Notes under the pieces: generated by a model
The model's input: the letters and a program-made list of their open reading frames with translations, nothing else
Told to the model about the DNA's origin: nothing
Databases searched by the model: none
Assembly: GCA_900318255.1 (NCBI GenBank)
Contig: ONJX01000008.1
Coordinates: 32,070-96,069, forward strand
Origin: an uncultured Prevotellaceae bacterium
Lineage (GTDB): Bacteria; Bacteroidota; Bacteroidia; Bacteroidales; Muribaculaceae
Direction of reading: 5' to 3'
DNA length: 64,000 nucleotides
Translations under genes and position numbers: made by a program
In this document: positions 1 to 9,674 of the stretch, one piece after another
Position numbering within the stretch: the first letter of the stretch is position 1
How the letters are laid out: each line of letters starts with the position of its first letter

Positions 1-3000
1 GAGATGAAAAATGCCGAAGACGTGTTTGCCAAAGCGAGAGTAGCAAGAGTCTTTGACATCATTAGGCGTGCTCTGTCTCGCTTCTGGGAAATGGCAAGGG
101 ATTTGTTTGCTGGCAAGAACTCGATGCTCAATGGCATGAGAGCCGAGGACTTTGCCGACATGGCGATGAATGACATGCTTCGTGGCTTTGACCCACGGGG
201 AGAGGAGAAAGAGATAGCCTTAAACGAGACCCACTACCACAAAGTTACTGACAAAGCCGAGCTTGAGCGATTAAACAATGAGCCAACTGTAGTTAGGTAT
301 CGTGCCATGCAAATGATAGACGGCAAGCTTTATCCTCCAATGTCGGCAGAAGTGAAAGGTGAACTCCGTGAGCCGACAGAGATAGGAGTTTGGGAGCGTT
401 CGGATGAGCGTCCTGATCTTGTTGACAAGAACGGCAAATTCAAGTTGCAGAAAGGCAAGCGCTTCAAAGAGAACAAAGAAGGCCAGGGAGACACCCCTGC
501 GGCTTATAATCCATATTTCCATACCTCGACAAGCATGATGAACGACCAGTTCACAGCTGCATACGTTCGTCCAGAGCTTGTTGTTGTCAAGGTTGAGATA
601 CCCGAGAGTGAGCTCAGCAGTGGTTACAAGGCAGAGAAAGCCAAGTATGCCGTGGGTAACATTCCGTGGCACAGCGGTCCCGTGAATAGTGCTTTGCCTA
701 AAGAACGGCAGCGCACAGTTACCTTGTCGAGATATTGCAAAGTGACAGGGGTTGTGCCCGATGCGGAAGTAGCCGATGCCATCGCCAGGCAGCTTGACGG
801 TCTTGATGTGGCAGTGCCTTACAATGTGGTCACTCCGAATGTGAGGGCCGAGCTGGAAGCTCGAGGCGTTAAGATTAGTGCAACTCCATCGGGCAGTGTA
901 ACGAGAGACATTAATGGTGAGCTTATCAACCGTGGCGAGACGGCGGTTGCAAATGAGGGTGCGGTTTTGTACGAGCCAACGGCTCGCAATACTGGACGTG
1001 ACATCGCACTTGATGACCGAGTGTCGCAGCGTGAATATTTGCTGAGTGATAATTATGTCGCAAGATTGACAGGGAATGAGTTTGCCAAGAGCGACACGCC
1101 GTTGACTGAAAGGGTTGCTCAATTCTATACAGAGAAATATGGCGGCAAGGTTGAGCGTGAGGGCTTTGGTATGGTACATTTGGATAAACGCGGAGTGAAA
1201 GATAGTTTATCCCATGGCTTAGGCAGGAATAAAGCAGCAGCCTTTGTTGCTGTACCATCAATAATAAAAGATGGCGCATTAATAGACCATAAAGAGAACT
1301 TCAAGGGCAGGAACCAAGACAGTTATACGCTTGCTGCACCAGTAGAAATCGGTGATAAGGGTTATGTTGGGGTTGTTATTGTTACTCGTGGAAAGGGTAC
1401 AGACCGCAACAAGTTCTATTTGCATGAGGTAATCTTACAAAAAAATCTCCTTAGCGAGGAGTTCAAGACCGGAATGGTTACCGGCTCCAAGCAAGGAGAA
1501 AATCTCCATGAAGAGAGCATCAAGACCGACACTAAAGCGGACTCTCATCAAGGAGACGTTGCAAAGATACTAAAAGAAATTGTAACCGCCAAAGAGAGCG
1601 GTGAAAAAGTTGCTAATGAGCGTGGCAGCAGTTACCGCAATGGTAATGGCGACGTGATTAAGTTTGAGAGCCATGCGGAGCAGTTGAACCTTTTTGGAAC
1701 GCCGCAGAGCGGCGCACTACGCCAACACGACATAAGCGGCAAACCCACCGCGCGTAACGAGCGTGTGAAGCGTGCCTCGGAGATGAGCGATGCGGAATTG
1801 CTTAGTGAGATGGGACGTGACATTGCCGAGCTTGAGAAGGCTGGTCGTGCCGATTGGGGCGTTCAGACCTTGTATAGCGAGGAATATGACCGCAGGCATG
1901 TCAAAGAATACAACGAGGAGTGCGACCGCGTGCGCACCATGCTTGACGAGAACAATGTAGGTATAGAAGAAGCCGAGCAGATGTTGCTCGACACCATCTT
2001 TACCTGGCGTGAGGGCTTTGCTACTGCCGACCGAAGCAGGCTGCTGGCACAGTTTGACACATTGAACGACTACTATGCAGAGAAGGAGGACGAGCGAGAC
2101 AACGCAGATCTTTATAAAGAGGAACGAGGTGAGGGAACTGAACGAGCTGACGCTCGCACTACGGAGACACCACCGACGCAGAAAGAAGTTGCATTACCAA
2201 CGCAACAGACTGAACCTTCCAAACCGACCAAGACTGGTTTTGACCCGAGTGCTATCAAGCTTAGGAAGCTCAAGGGCGGCGAGACGTGCCATGTGGAGCG
2301 CAGGTACCAGGAGAGTGGCAGCTTTGACTTCACTGGCAGTGAGAAGGTGGAGAGCGATGCCGACCTGGCGTATATCTTCAGGAACTTGGAGAACAGTGCT
2401 ATTGAGAACACTTTCCTTGTGCTGATAAAGAATGGCAAGGCGACGATATTGCATGTGGGTATGGGAGGTTATGCTTTCTCTGCTGGCCATCTTGGTGCTG
2501 GTGTGCTTGCCGCGAGCCGGCTTAAGCCCGACAGCGTTATCTTCGTCCACAACCACCCCAGCGGCACATTGCAGCCCAGCCAGCAAGACATAGCGATGCA
2601 GGAGAAGGTGAAGAAGATGTTTGGTGCCGACAAGGTGCGCGAGGCTATCATCATCGACATCACCAGCGGCAAGTATAGCGTCTTTGACAGTGACGGATGG
2701 GGAGCTAAAGAGAAGCAGCGCCCCACCAGTGCAGAGAACGAGGTGCCATATAAGACCTATAGCTTCAGCCAGCAGGTGTTTGCTGAGGGCTTTGTGCCTG
2801 GCTCCACATTCCAAATCACCGACTCGGACAAAGCTGCCGAGTTTATCTCGGGTCATCGCCTGGGCGAGCGTGACAAGTTGAGCTTGATAGTGCTCAACAG
2901 GCAAAAACGCGTGACGGGCAACATCTTCCTGCCATGGACAACTCTTGACGACATTGACATCAACAAGGCCGCAGGCGTCATTGCCAAGTTCATCCACCAG

Positions 3001-6000
3001 ATGGGCGGTGAGAGCGGCATCCTCTATGGCAGCGGCACGATAAGCCGTGGCACCCTTTCTCCGTTGGCGCGAGCCATAAGCAACTATGAGGTACACCTTG
3101 ACGACTTCATCAGTGTGGAGGGCAAGAGCGCCTATCAATATGGTGCTATGGAGCCAGAGGTTGAATACGAGGCGATGCCTCGCAATACAGAACAACAGCC
3201 TACTGAGGTTGCTGAGGACGGCGTGGGTTATGGTGAGGCTGATGATAGTGGTATCAGTGACGAGGAGCTTGCAGGATATGACGCAGGGCGTTACAGTTTT
3301 GCCGAGGCTGCAACTGCCGCAATGATGCGTTTGTCTCAAGACCACATCGAGAATGTGGATTTTAAAAGCAAAGCCATTAGATTATTCAGTGACAATCTCA
3401 ATGACTTGCGTAAGATAATGTCTAAGCAGCGCACCTATGACAGGCGCACAGTGGACAGTCTTGTTCGCTTGACGCGGTCGATTATGGCTACTGGCTTCTT
3501 TAAGGACATGAGCGCATACGAAGTCAAGAGGTTGCTTGCTGCCATCAAGAAGGGCGTGGGGGCAGAGGACTTGACACCTATTGCCAACAACGTCGTTGAC
3601 ATGCTTGTGCAACACCAGTTGCGAGAGAGCAAGAATATGCTCCACAAACTGATGCAGGTAAGAGGCAGGAAAGTTGACGCACGAGGTGTGGAAGTCCAGG
3701 CAGGACTTGACATCGACGGCCAGCGCATGATGAGTGCGTTGAAAGACGGCATGAGTCTTGGCGAGAACGGACTACTTACACGTATCAACGACTGCGAGAA
3801 CCGACTCGGCAGCGAGGATGAGGTAATCAGGAAGAATGCCATGAGCGAGTATCAGGGCTTGATGCTTGCGAAGGAATACCACGACAACATCTTGAGTGGC
3901 GAGGAAGAAGAAATCGTGCTACGCAACGAGAAACGCCAAGAGCAGGAGAAGATTTACGACTTCCGTCGTGAGCCAGTTCTTGACGATGACGGCAACGCCA
4001 TTATAAACCAAGACGGCAGTGTGCGCACCGTAGAGCGCAAGACCTTAAAGCCACAGTTCAAGAATAATGTCACCGACGAAAACAAGCAGCTAAGGCGCAA
4101 CACCGAAGCTGCCATCGAGCGCATTGAGCAGTCGATAAGAGAGAGCCGCATGGAGCGAGTGACCTCATACATTGACTTTATGAGCGATGTGGCAGGAGAT
4201 GTGCGTGCGAGCCGAGAGCGTGCCGCCGAATGGCGTGATGAGCAACAGCAGCGTGTAGATGAGATACACCACAACGCCAACAGCGACCTTGAAGGCGTGC
4301 CAGTACAGAGCCAAGTCAAGCTTCCCGAAGGAGGACTACTTGCCTTCAACAGCAATAACGATATTGTGCGGTTGCTGTTCCAGCCCTTGGCGACCTTTGA
4401 GAAGATGTTGCGTTTCTTTGGTAGAAAAGCCCACAATGGTGAGGGTTATCTGTTTAACCGCTTCATGCGAGGCTGGGTAGATTGCAGCGACAAAGAGTGG
4501 CGCAGCAAGCGTGCCGCCCATGAGGAACTTGACGCAAAGGTTAATGAGCTGCTTGGCAAGAAAGCCAAACGTTGGAGCGACCTCTATAAGGTAGAGCGCA
4601 ACAAGAAGCACCCAGGCATACCAGTAGAATATTGGGACAATGGCGAGCGAGTACAAGAAACCATGTCACAGGGCGAGGCGTTGAGCCTTGTTGTGTGGAG
4701 CAAGCAGAAAGACGCTGAGGCTGGCTTGCGCCGAATGGGCATCAGCGAGGAAGACATTGAGACCATCAAGAGCCATCTCGATCCAAAATTCTTGCAGCTT
4801 GCCGACTGGGTTGTTGAGGAGTTCCTGCCCAAACGTAGGACTTATTACAACGAGGTGCATGAGCGGATGTTTGGTGCTCCAATGGCCGCTATTGAGCATT
4901 ATTTCCCCATTGTGCGCAACAGCCGTGACGTGGAGAAGCCCAGCGACATTACCGAGCGAGACCTTGGCGAGACAAAGCCCAGCACCATAACCGGCAACAT
5001 CATCAAGCGCCAGCGCACCGCCGCCGCCCTTGACGTGCATACCGACTTCTTTGACCATCTGCTCAAGCACCTCGACGACATGGAGAACTGGGCAGCGTGG
5101 GCAGAGTTCAACCGAGACATCAACACGTTGCGCAACTATAAACGCTTCAAGAACCGAGTCCTCAACATGCACAGTGTGGAGTATGGCTCAGGCAAAGATT
5201 TATGGAAAGCCTTTGACGACGCGTGCGCCATTGCCGCTGGAGTGTATCACCCCAGCACCAAGCGCGGCAGCGGTGACAACCTTGCCGTCAATGTTGCCAA
5301 GGGCGTGACAGGAGCTAAGATTGCATTCAGGTTCTACACAGCCGCCAAGCAGCTGTTGTCGCTACCCGCATTTTGGAATGGCGATGCAAGCCTGCTTGAG
5401 CTTGCCAAATGGGAAAACCCAGTAGGAGCCATCATCGCCTGGAACTGGGCGATGAAGAACCTGCCAGGCTTCTCAAAGAGGTGGCAGAGCAGGCAAGTTG
5501 GTGACGTGAGGTTGATGGACACCGACAGCGACTATGCGTTTTGGCGCAACAACATGGTTAGAGCATTAAGCCGAGGTGGCATGTGGGCCAATGCCCTCGT
5601 TGATGGTATGACCGTTGCCATGGGAGCCCGGGCAGTGTATGAGACCCGCAAGAAACGCTACCTGCGCAACGGCTACAGCGAGGAGCAAGCCGAGAAGCGT
5701 GCCATGCAAGATGCCGCTATCAACTACAACAGCAGCCAGCAGAGTAGCGAGAACGCCTTCTTGAGCAGTCTGCAGCTCGACCGCACCTGGTGGAGCACCC
5801 TAATGACCGTGTTCCGCAGTGCGTCGATGGGCTATCAGCGACGCTTGACCACTGGTTTGCGTAACCTCAAGAACCGCATGAAGAAAGGCTACAAAGCCGA
5901 GAGCATCGAGTTCATGAAGAAGCAGATGGTGCGTGACGGCATCGACGAGGCTACCGCCGAGAAAGCCGCACGTCGCATGTATCGCTGGGGCGGCATCAGG

Positions 6001-7134
6001 AGCATGGCCGATGTTTTTGTCTTTGGTTTAGTCTTGCCATTCTTCTGGAACCTCGGCCCCTATGCACTATACCTACTGATGGGCGACGATGACGACGAGA
6101 AGAAAGACATGCTCAAAGATGCAGCTGTTCACAGTTTGTTTGGCCCCGTAGAGGGCTTGACAGGCGGCCAGGCTATGAGTGAGATTGGCAATACTTGGGC
6201 AGGATATCTTATGAGTGACAATGACAAGAGCCTCCTCAACGCTTTGCGCTATCACGACTACCTATCGATGCCATTAGGCAGTGACCTGCAACAGATATTC
6301 AACGAAGCTGGCAATGACTCAATGGCAGCGTGGACAGACGCATTTAACTTGCTTGTTCAGGCAGGAATTGGAGTCAACCCCGAGACCTTCACCGATGCTT
6401 GGGTTGCCATTGCCGACGCTTGCGACGGCGACCCACAGACCACCAAGGAGTTTGCGTTGTGCTTCATGCGAGTTATGCAGGTACCCCAGACGCAGGTTGA
6501 CAAGTTGTTTATCGACGAGCTTGGCATGACCGCCAGGGATGCCCAGAAGCTCAACGCAATGGAGATGGCCGACCGCTATGCAAGGTATAAGAAGTTCAGA
6601 AATGCTCCCCTGCTGAATTGGGCATACAGCCCCGACGAGTCGCAGAAGGTTGCAGAGAAATACCGCAAGCGTTTCCTTGACAACATGCAAGAGCGCATGG
6701 AGAGGCTGGACGATGAGCAGCTTGGTTGGAACTTTGAGAACCCCAACGACAGCGAGCGCAGGAAAGCCGTAGGCAAAGTTTATGCCAAAGGCAAGGGTGT
6801 GCAGGACAGTGCCGGCAAGAAACCAGCGAGCAACTGGAAGCCTGAGACCCGACGTTCACAGTTGAAGTACCAACGACTGCGTGACTATAACGACCTTGCG
6901 GAAGACGTGCTGCTTGATGTGGCCATCGACCAAGCCAAGAACCGAGGCGACGGCGAGACGGAGAAAGCGTTGCGAGACGCGAAGAAAGAGCTCACCGAGA
7001 TTAAGCGTGGCAAGCACACCAAGACTATTGACATCAACGGACTTGGTGACGGCAGTGCTGATGACGACAAGGCGATTATGGAAGAGCTGCGTGCACGTCG
7101 CAAGGAGATATTGCGGGAGCATGGGGTAATTTAA
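1..7134 (+). CDS. Large polyvalent phage protein (5' end outside window)
   Basis: The reading frame is open at base 1, so the start at base 4 may be internal. At least 2376 residues are present. About residues 390-480 resemble the barnase/RelE-like nuclease domain LPD3 found in phage polyvalent proteins (motif DSLSHG near 400). About residues 770-885 form a RadC-like JAB/JAMM domain with H849-x-H851-PSG and D862. Residues 900-1030 look like a second, catalytically degenerate copy of that fold. A long charged, partly coiled-coil middle follows. The C-terminal third has hydrophobic segments around 2001-2027 followed by an acidic run, reminiscent of LPD38. Such proteins are thought to be packaged and ejected with phage DNA; that role is inferred here. 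An intrinsic terminator follows directly. Confidence 0.85.
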   Translation, partial: EMKNAEDVFAKARVARVFDIIRRALSRFWEMARDLFAGKNSMLNGMRAEDFADMAMNDMLRGFDPRGEEKEIALNETHYHKVTDKAELERLNNEPTVVRYRAMQMIDGKLYPPMSAEVKGELREPTEIGVWERSDERPDLVDKNGKFKLQKGKRFKENKEGQGDTPAAYNPYFHTSTSMMNDQFTAAYVRPELVVVKVEIPESELSSGYKAEKAKYAVGNIPWHSGPVNSALPKERQRTVTLSRYCKVTGVVPDAEVADAIARQLDGLDVAVPYNVVTPNVRAELEARGVKISATPSGSVTRDINGELINRGETAVANEGAVLYEPTARNTGRDIALDDRVSQREYLLSDNYVARLTGNEFAKSDTPLTERVAQFYTEKYGGKVEREGFGMVHLDKRGVKDSLSHGLGRNKAAAFVAVPSIIKDGALIDHKENFKGRNQDSYTLAAPVEIGDKGYVGVVIVTRGKGTDRNKFYLHEVILQKNLLSEEFKTGMVTGSKQGENLHEESIKTDTKADSHQGDVAKILKEIVTAKESGEKVANERGSSYRNGNGDVIKFESHAEQLNLFGTPQSGALRQHDISGKPTARNERVKRASEMSDAELLSEMGRDIAELEKAGRADWGVQTLYSEEYDRRHVKEYNEECDRVRTMLDENNVGIEEAEQMLLDTIFTWREGFATADRSRLLAQFDTLNDYYAEKEDERDNADLYKEERGEGTERADARTTETPPTQKEVALPTQQTEPSKPTKTGFDPSAIKLRKLKGGETCHVERRYQESGSFDFTGSEKVESDADLAYIFRNLENSAIENTFLVLIKNGKATILHVGMGGYAFSAGHLGAGVLAASRLKPDSVIFVHNHPSGTLQPSQQDIAMQEKVKKMFGADKVREAIIIDITSGKYSVFDSDGWGAKEKQRPTSAENEVPYKTYSFSQQVFAEGFVPGSTFQITDSDKAAEFISGHRLGERDKLSLIVLNRQKRVTGNIFLPWTTLDDIDINKAAGVIAKFIHQMGGESGILYGSGTISRGTLSPLARAISNYEVHLDDFISVEGKSAYQYGAMEPEVEYEAMPRNTEQQPTEVAEDGVGYGEADDSGISDEELAGYDAGRYSFAEAATAAMMRLSQDHIENVDFKSKAIRLFSDNLNDLRKIMSKQRTYDRRTVDSLVRLTRSIMATGFFKDMSAYEVKRLLAAIKKGVGAEDLTPIANNVVDMLVQHQLRESKNMLHKLMQVRGRKVDARGVEVQAGLDIDGQRMMSALKDGMSLGENGLLTRINDCENRLGSEDEVIRKNAMSEYQGLMLAKEYHDNILSGEEEEIVLRNEKRQEQEKIYDFRREPVLDDDGNAIINQDGSVRTVERKTLKPQFKNNVTDENKQLRRNTEAAIERIEQSIRESRMERVTSYIDFMSDVAGDVRASRERAAEWRDEQQQRVDEIHHNANSDLEGVPVQSQVKLPEGGLLAFNSNNDIVRLLFQPLATFEKMLRFFGRKAHNGEGYLFNRFMRGWVDCSDKEWRSKRAAHEELDAKVNELLGKKAKRWSDLYKVERNKKHPGIPVEYWDNGERVQETMSQGEALSLVVWSKQKDAEAGLRRMGISEEDIETIKSHLDPKFLQLADWVVEEFLPKRRTYYNEVHERMFGAPMAAIEHYFPIVRNSRDVEKPSDITERDLGETKPSTITGNIIKRQRTAAALDVHTDFFDHLLKHLDDMENWAAWAEFNRDINTLRNYKRFKNRVLNMHSVEYGSGKDLWKAFDDACAIAAGVYHPSTKRGSGDNLAVNVAKGVTGAKIAFRFYTAAKQLLSLPAFWNGDASLLELAKWENPVGAIIAWNWAMKNLPGFSKRWQSRQVGDVRLMDTDSDYAFWRNNMVRALSRGGMWANALVDGMTVAMGARAVYETRKKRYLRNGYSEEQAEKRAMQDAAINYNSSQQSSENAFLSSLQLDRTWWSTLMTVFRSASMGYQRRLTTGLRNLKNRMKKGYKAESIEFMKKQMVRDGIDEATAEKAARRMYRWGGIRSMADVFVFGLVLPFFWNLGPYALYLLMGDDDDEKKDMLKDAAVHSLFGPVEGLTGGQAMSEIGNTWAGYLMSDNDKSLLNALRYHDYLSMPLGSDLQQIFNEAGNDSMAAWTDAFNLLVQAGIGVNPETFTDAWVAIADACDGDPQTTKEFALCFMRVMQVPQTQVDKLFIDELGMTARDAQKLNAMEMADRYARYKKFRNAPLLNWAYSPDESQKVAEKYRKRFLDNMQERMERLDDEQLGWNFENPNDSERRKAVGKVYAKGKGVQDSAGKKPASNWKPETRRSQLKYQRLRDYNDLAEDVLLDVAIDQAKNRGDGETEKALRDAKKELTEIKRGKHTKTIDINGLGDGSADDDKAIMEELRARRKEILREHGVI
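970..992. repeat. REP-like hairpin inside a coding region
   Basis: The hairpin is CGAGCC-aac-GGCTCG followed by CAATAC. It is nearly identical to the intergenic copy at 31055-31082. Here it is read in frame as YEPTARN (about residues 323-329) of the polyvalent protein, so the element has been captured as coding sequence. Confidence 0.6.
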
Positions 7135-7149
7135 GGCATAATTCATAAT

Positions 7150-7181
7150 TAAGGGAGCTTGTGGGCTCCCTTAGTTGTTTT
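7150..7181 (+). terminator. Intrinsic terminator of the polyvalent gene
   Basis: A perfect 9-bp stem (TAAGGGAGC/GCTCCCTTA) with a 6-nt loop is followed by a T-rich tract, 16 bases after the stop codon. Confidence 0.85.
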
Positions 7182-7194
7182 TTGCGAACAGCGA

Positions 7195-7536
7195 TTACTC
7201 GAGTGGTCGAGTGGTCGATGTTTTCTTTTTCTTGCGGTACCAGTCGAGGTATTGCTTGCGCTTGATAGCGATGACTAGTGGCGGCAGCTCTCCTGTGCCG
7301 TTGCGATAGGGCGTGCAATAGAAGCACTCATTGAGCATATCTTTCACTGTCGCCTTGCTGCTGATGTACTGCTTGCGCTTGAAGATGCGGAAGTTCTTGC
7401 GGTCCATGATTATCAACTTGCCCTCGGCAGAAGGCATTACATAGTAGCGGCCACCGTCGCTGTTGTGAGCTCGGTCGGCTTTGCGGATTGCCTCACGGTA
7501 GATGAGGGCGCATTTGATTTTTTGGAAGATGTTCAT
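7195..7536 (-). CDS. Small basic phage protein, unknown function
   Basis: This is a 113-residue Lys/Arg-rich protein with no domain I recognise. Its opening (MNIFQKIKCALIYREA) follows the pattern of a short amphipathic start ahead of a YYV/YYA-type segment also seen in the 31089-31298 product, so the two may be distant relatives. It is the last gene of the minus-strand terminase cluster and ends just beyond the plus-strand terminator. Coding is supported by its length, a start with an upstream A/T-rich leader, and the absence of a competing gene. Confidence 0.6.
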   Translation of the reverse strand: MNIFQKIKCALIYREAIRKADRAHNSDGGRYYVMPSAEGKLIIMDRKNFRIFKRKQYISSKATVKDMLNECFYCTPYRNGTGELPPLVIAIKRKQYLDWYRKKKKTSTTRPLE

Positions 7537-7549
7537 AGTTTTTCTTTTT

Positions 7550-7587
7550 CTCGCTAGGCGGTGCCTTGCGACCTTTAAACTGATTTC
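7550..7587. repeat. REP-like hairpin copy
   Basis: The core is an imperfect AGGC-ggt-GCCT hairpin followed by TGCGACC. About 38 bases match the copy at 38331-38368 almost throughout, including the ACTGATTT tail. It lies between the 113-residue gene and the terminase. Confidence 0.6.
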
Positions 7588-7601
7588 ACTTTTATATATT
7601 A

Positions 7602-9674
7602 TTATATAGAGGCTTCGGAGACGGCCTGGCGTTTTCGGACGTAGAGTTGGTCACGTCGCACGATGCGTGGGACGTCCATTTCGTGAAGACTGATGTGCAT
7701 ACCTATAGCACGAGTCATGAGGCGGTCGTCGTGATATCCTTCGGGTGCTTCGTATCGTCCTTCTATCTCAATGTAGGTGGCATATTCATCGAGGCATCCC
7801 TCGTCACGCTCGGTGTAGAGACGGTCACGCAGAATAGTTTTCATATTGTAGATGATAGTCTTCTTTGTCGATACGTTGGTGTGGAAGCCATATTTGAGAG
7901 GCTTCTTCTGCTTTATGTCCTCAGCACTTTGTTTGCGAGCATAGAGATTGTCGTACACGTCACGGATGAGAGTAAGGATATATTCAGCTTCACCCTTTGT
8001 GTTGTTAGTTTCAAGCGTGTTGCTCTCGATAACCAGGAGAGCGTCGTTGTAATACTTCGCTATCTGTGCCGACTTCCAGGCAAGCACGTCCATGTCGATA
8101 TGTCCTCGCCATTGCGCCACGACAGTAGGCCCCTCGCCCTCCATCATCCACAGACGGTCGAAGACAGTTATCACCGACCAGTCGGCTTTAGCTGACATAC
8201 CCTTACAGACATCGACGACGACAAGGTAACGTTCGGTTACTATCTCGTCCTCGTCGGGTTCCACGTCCTCCCACATGAACAGGCGACCAGTTTTCTCACG
8301 TTTGAAGCGCAAGTTTTCGAGAGCGTCGGGACCGCTATTGTCCTTGCCGTAGATTTCGCCCACCCATTTCGGTGTGCGGCATGCACTACGGAACTGTTCA
8401 ATATCCTCGTCGGGGAATACCCTTGCACCTGAGAAAGTGAACGCCTCGATGTCGTTAGAAGGGAACTCCGACGCCATATCTCCGTGGTCGGTGTATTTGG
8501 AGCGTTCGGCGATATACCAGTGAATAGCTTCAAGAGTAGCCCCCATCATCCATAGACGGTAGAGGTACTGCCCACTTTCCTGACGGTCGGACGCTGCATA
8601 TTCGTTGTCCCTATTCTCATAGAGCCACTTCGCAAAACGCTCACGCTCGGCATCGCTTTCAAATTTCAGCGAATAGATGTCAATCTCATACCATGCGACA
8701 AAGAGAGCTTCGAACTGTGACTTGCCTTCCTTAGCCGCAAGGTATTCGGAGTGGAACAGGTTGCCAGTGCCGTTGGCTGTTGACTCATAGACCACGAGTG
8801 TGTAAGGTTCATATACCATACCCGAGAGTGCCGAGCGCACGATTTGTGCTGGAGTCATTTTCTCGGTAGTCTTCCACAGCCCCACCTCTGTAAGATGCAC
8901 GCAGTTGTAGTCACCACCACGAGCCGAGTTGGGTTTCTCGGCTGTGCCGATTTTTATCTTGCACTTGCGTTGTGGAATGCGCTGTATGTTTCCAGTCTTG
9001 CCGACCCCGACCAGCTTAGGCTCATCTTCCTTGTAGGGTTCTCCAAGTTGGTAAAGGAGACGGACAGGATATTTCTCTATCATTTGGTCAAACATGTCCT
9101 TAACCTCGGTAGAAGCATCCTTGACGTGTCCGACGATAAGCGAATTGAGACCTACCTTGTGAACCAGTTGTAGCCATGCGATATAGAGCTGTGTCGCCGT
9201 TGAGCCTCCCCACTGACGAGCTTTGAGCAGCACCAGTCGAATAGGCTTATTGGCAAGTCTCATATTCTCCAGTCGAGAAATGAGACGGCGTTGTGGACGG
9301 TTGAGGCGAAAAAGTATATCTTCGCCACCACCTTTAGGTTTTATATAGACATAGGAAGCAGCCCAGAACGGAAAGTCGTGCTCGTTGCGCAGACGGACAA
9401 ACTGCTCGATTACTTTGAGACGGTCTTCATCGTCATAGTCGCCAGCGATGTCGTAAAGGAATTTCTCAATGGAGCCAGCTTTTTTTAGTTGCTTGACGAG
9501 AGGCACCTTGCGCATCGAGACAGGCAGATGTTGCACCTTGATGGGGAAGTCCTTGAGCTCAAAGACAAACCTCTCCCCTACCGAGTTCTCACCAGTGATT
9601 GGGTTGAACTTGGCGGCGATGGCAGCCAGGCGCGCCGAGTTTTCGTTTAATATTTTAGTTACTGCAGAGGTCAT
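7602..9674 (-). CDS. terL: Terminase large subunit
   Basis: This 690-residue protein is the ATPase/nuclease that pumps and cuts phage DNA at the portal. The Walker A-like P-loop is K151-ARQWGGST-159. The Walker B segment is CVHLTEVG with E263. A coupling motif YESTANG lies at about 296-302. The C-terminal RNase H-like nuclease shows D488 (VVVDVCKG), E550 (LLVIES) and a late HDD motif near 675. Length and motif order fit the family. It overlaps the upstream rhomboid gene by four bases (ATGA), so the two are probably translated together. It runs opposite to the capsid genes at 10.7-19 kb. Confidence 0.95.
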   Translation of the reverse strand: MTSAVTKILNENSARLAAIAAKFNPITGENSVGERFVFELKDFPIKVQHLPVSMRKVPLVKQLKKAGSIEKFLYDIAGDYDDEDRLKVIEQFVRLRNEHDFPFWAASYVYIKPKGGGEDILFRLNRPQRRLISRLENMRLANKPIRLVLLKARQWGGSTATQLYIAWLQLVHKVGLNSLIVGHVKDASTEVKDMFDQMIEKYPVRLLYQLGEPYKEDEPKLVGVGKTGNIQRIPQRKCKIKIGTAEKPNSARGGDYNCVHLTEVGLWKTTEKMTPAQIVRSALSGMVYEPYTLVVYESTANGTGNLFHSEYLAAKEGKSQFEALFVAWYEIDIYSLKFESDAERERFAKWLYENRDNEYAASDRQESGQYLYRLWMMGATLEAIHWYIAERSKYTDHGDMASEFPSNDIEAFTFSGARVFPDEDIEQFRSACRTPKWVGEIYGKDNSGPDALENLRFKREKTGRLFMWEDVEPDEDEIVTERYLVVVDVCKGMSAKADWSVITVFDRLWMMEGEGPTVVAQWRGHIDMDVLAWKSAQIAKYYNDALLVIESNTLETNNTKGEAEYILTLIRDVYDNLYARKQSAEDIKQKKPLKYGFHTNVSTKKTIIYNMKTILRDRLYTERDEGCLDEYATYIEIEGRYEAPEGYHDDRLMTRAIGMHISLHEMDVPRIVRRDQLYVRKRQAVSEASI

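Noticed and set aside
2194..3345. 383-residue minus-strand open frame
   Set aside because: It lies wholly inside the polyvalent gene and its composition is that of a reversed coding frame, without domain or start context.
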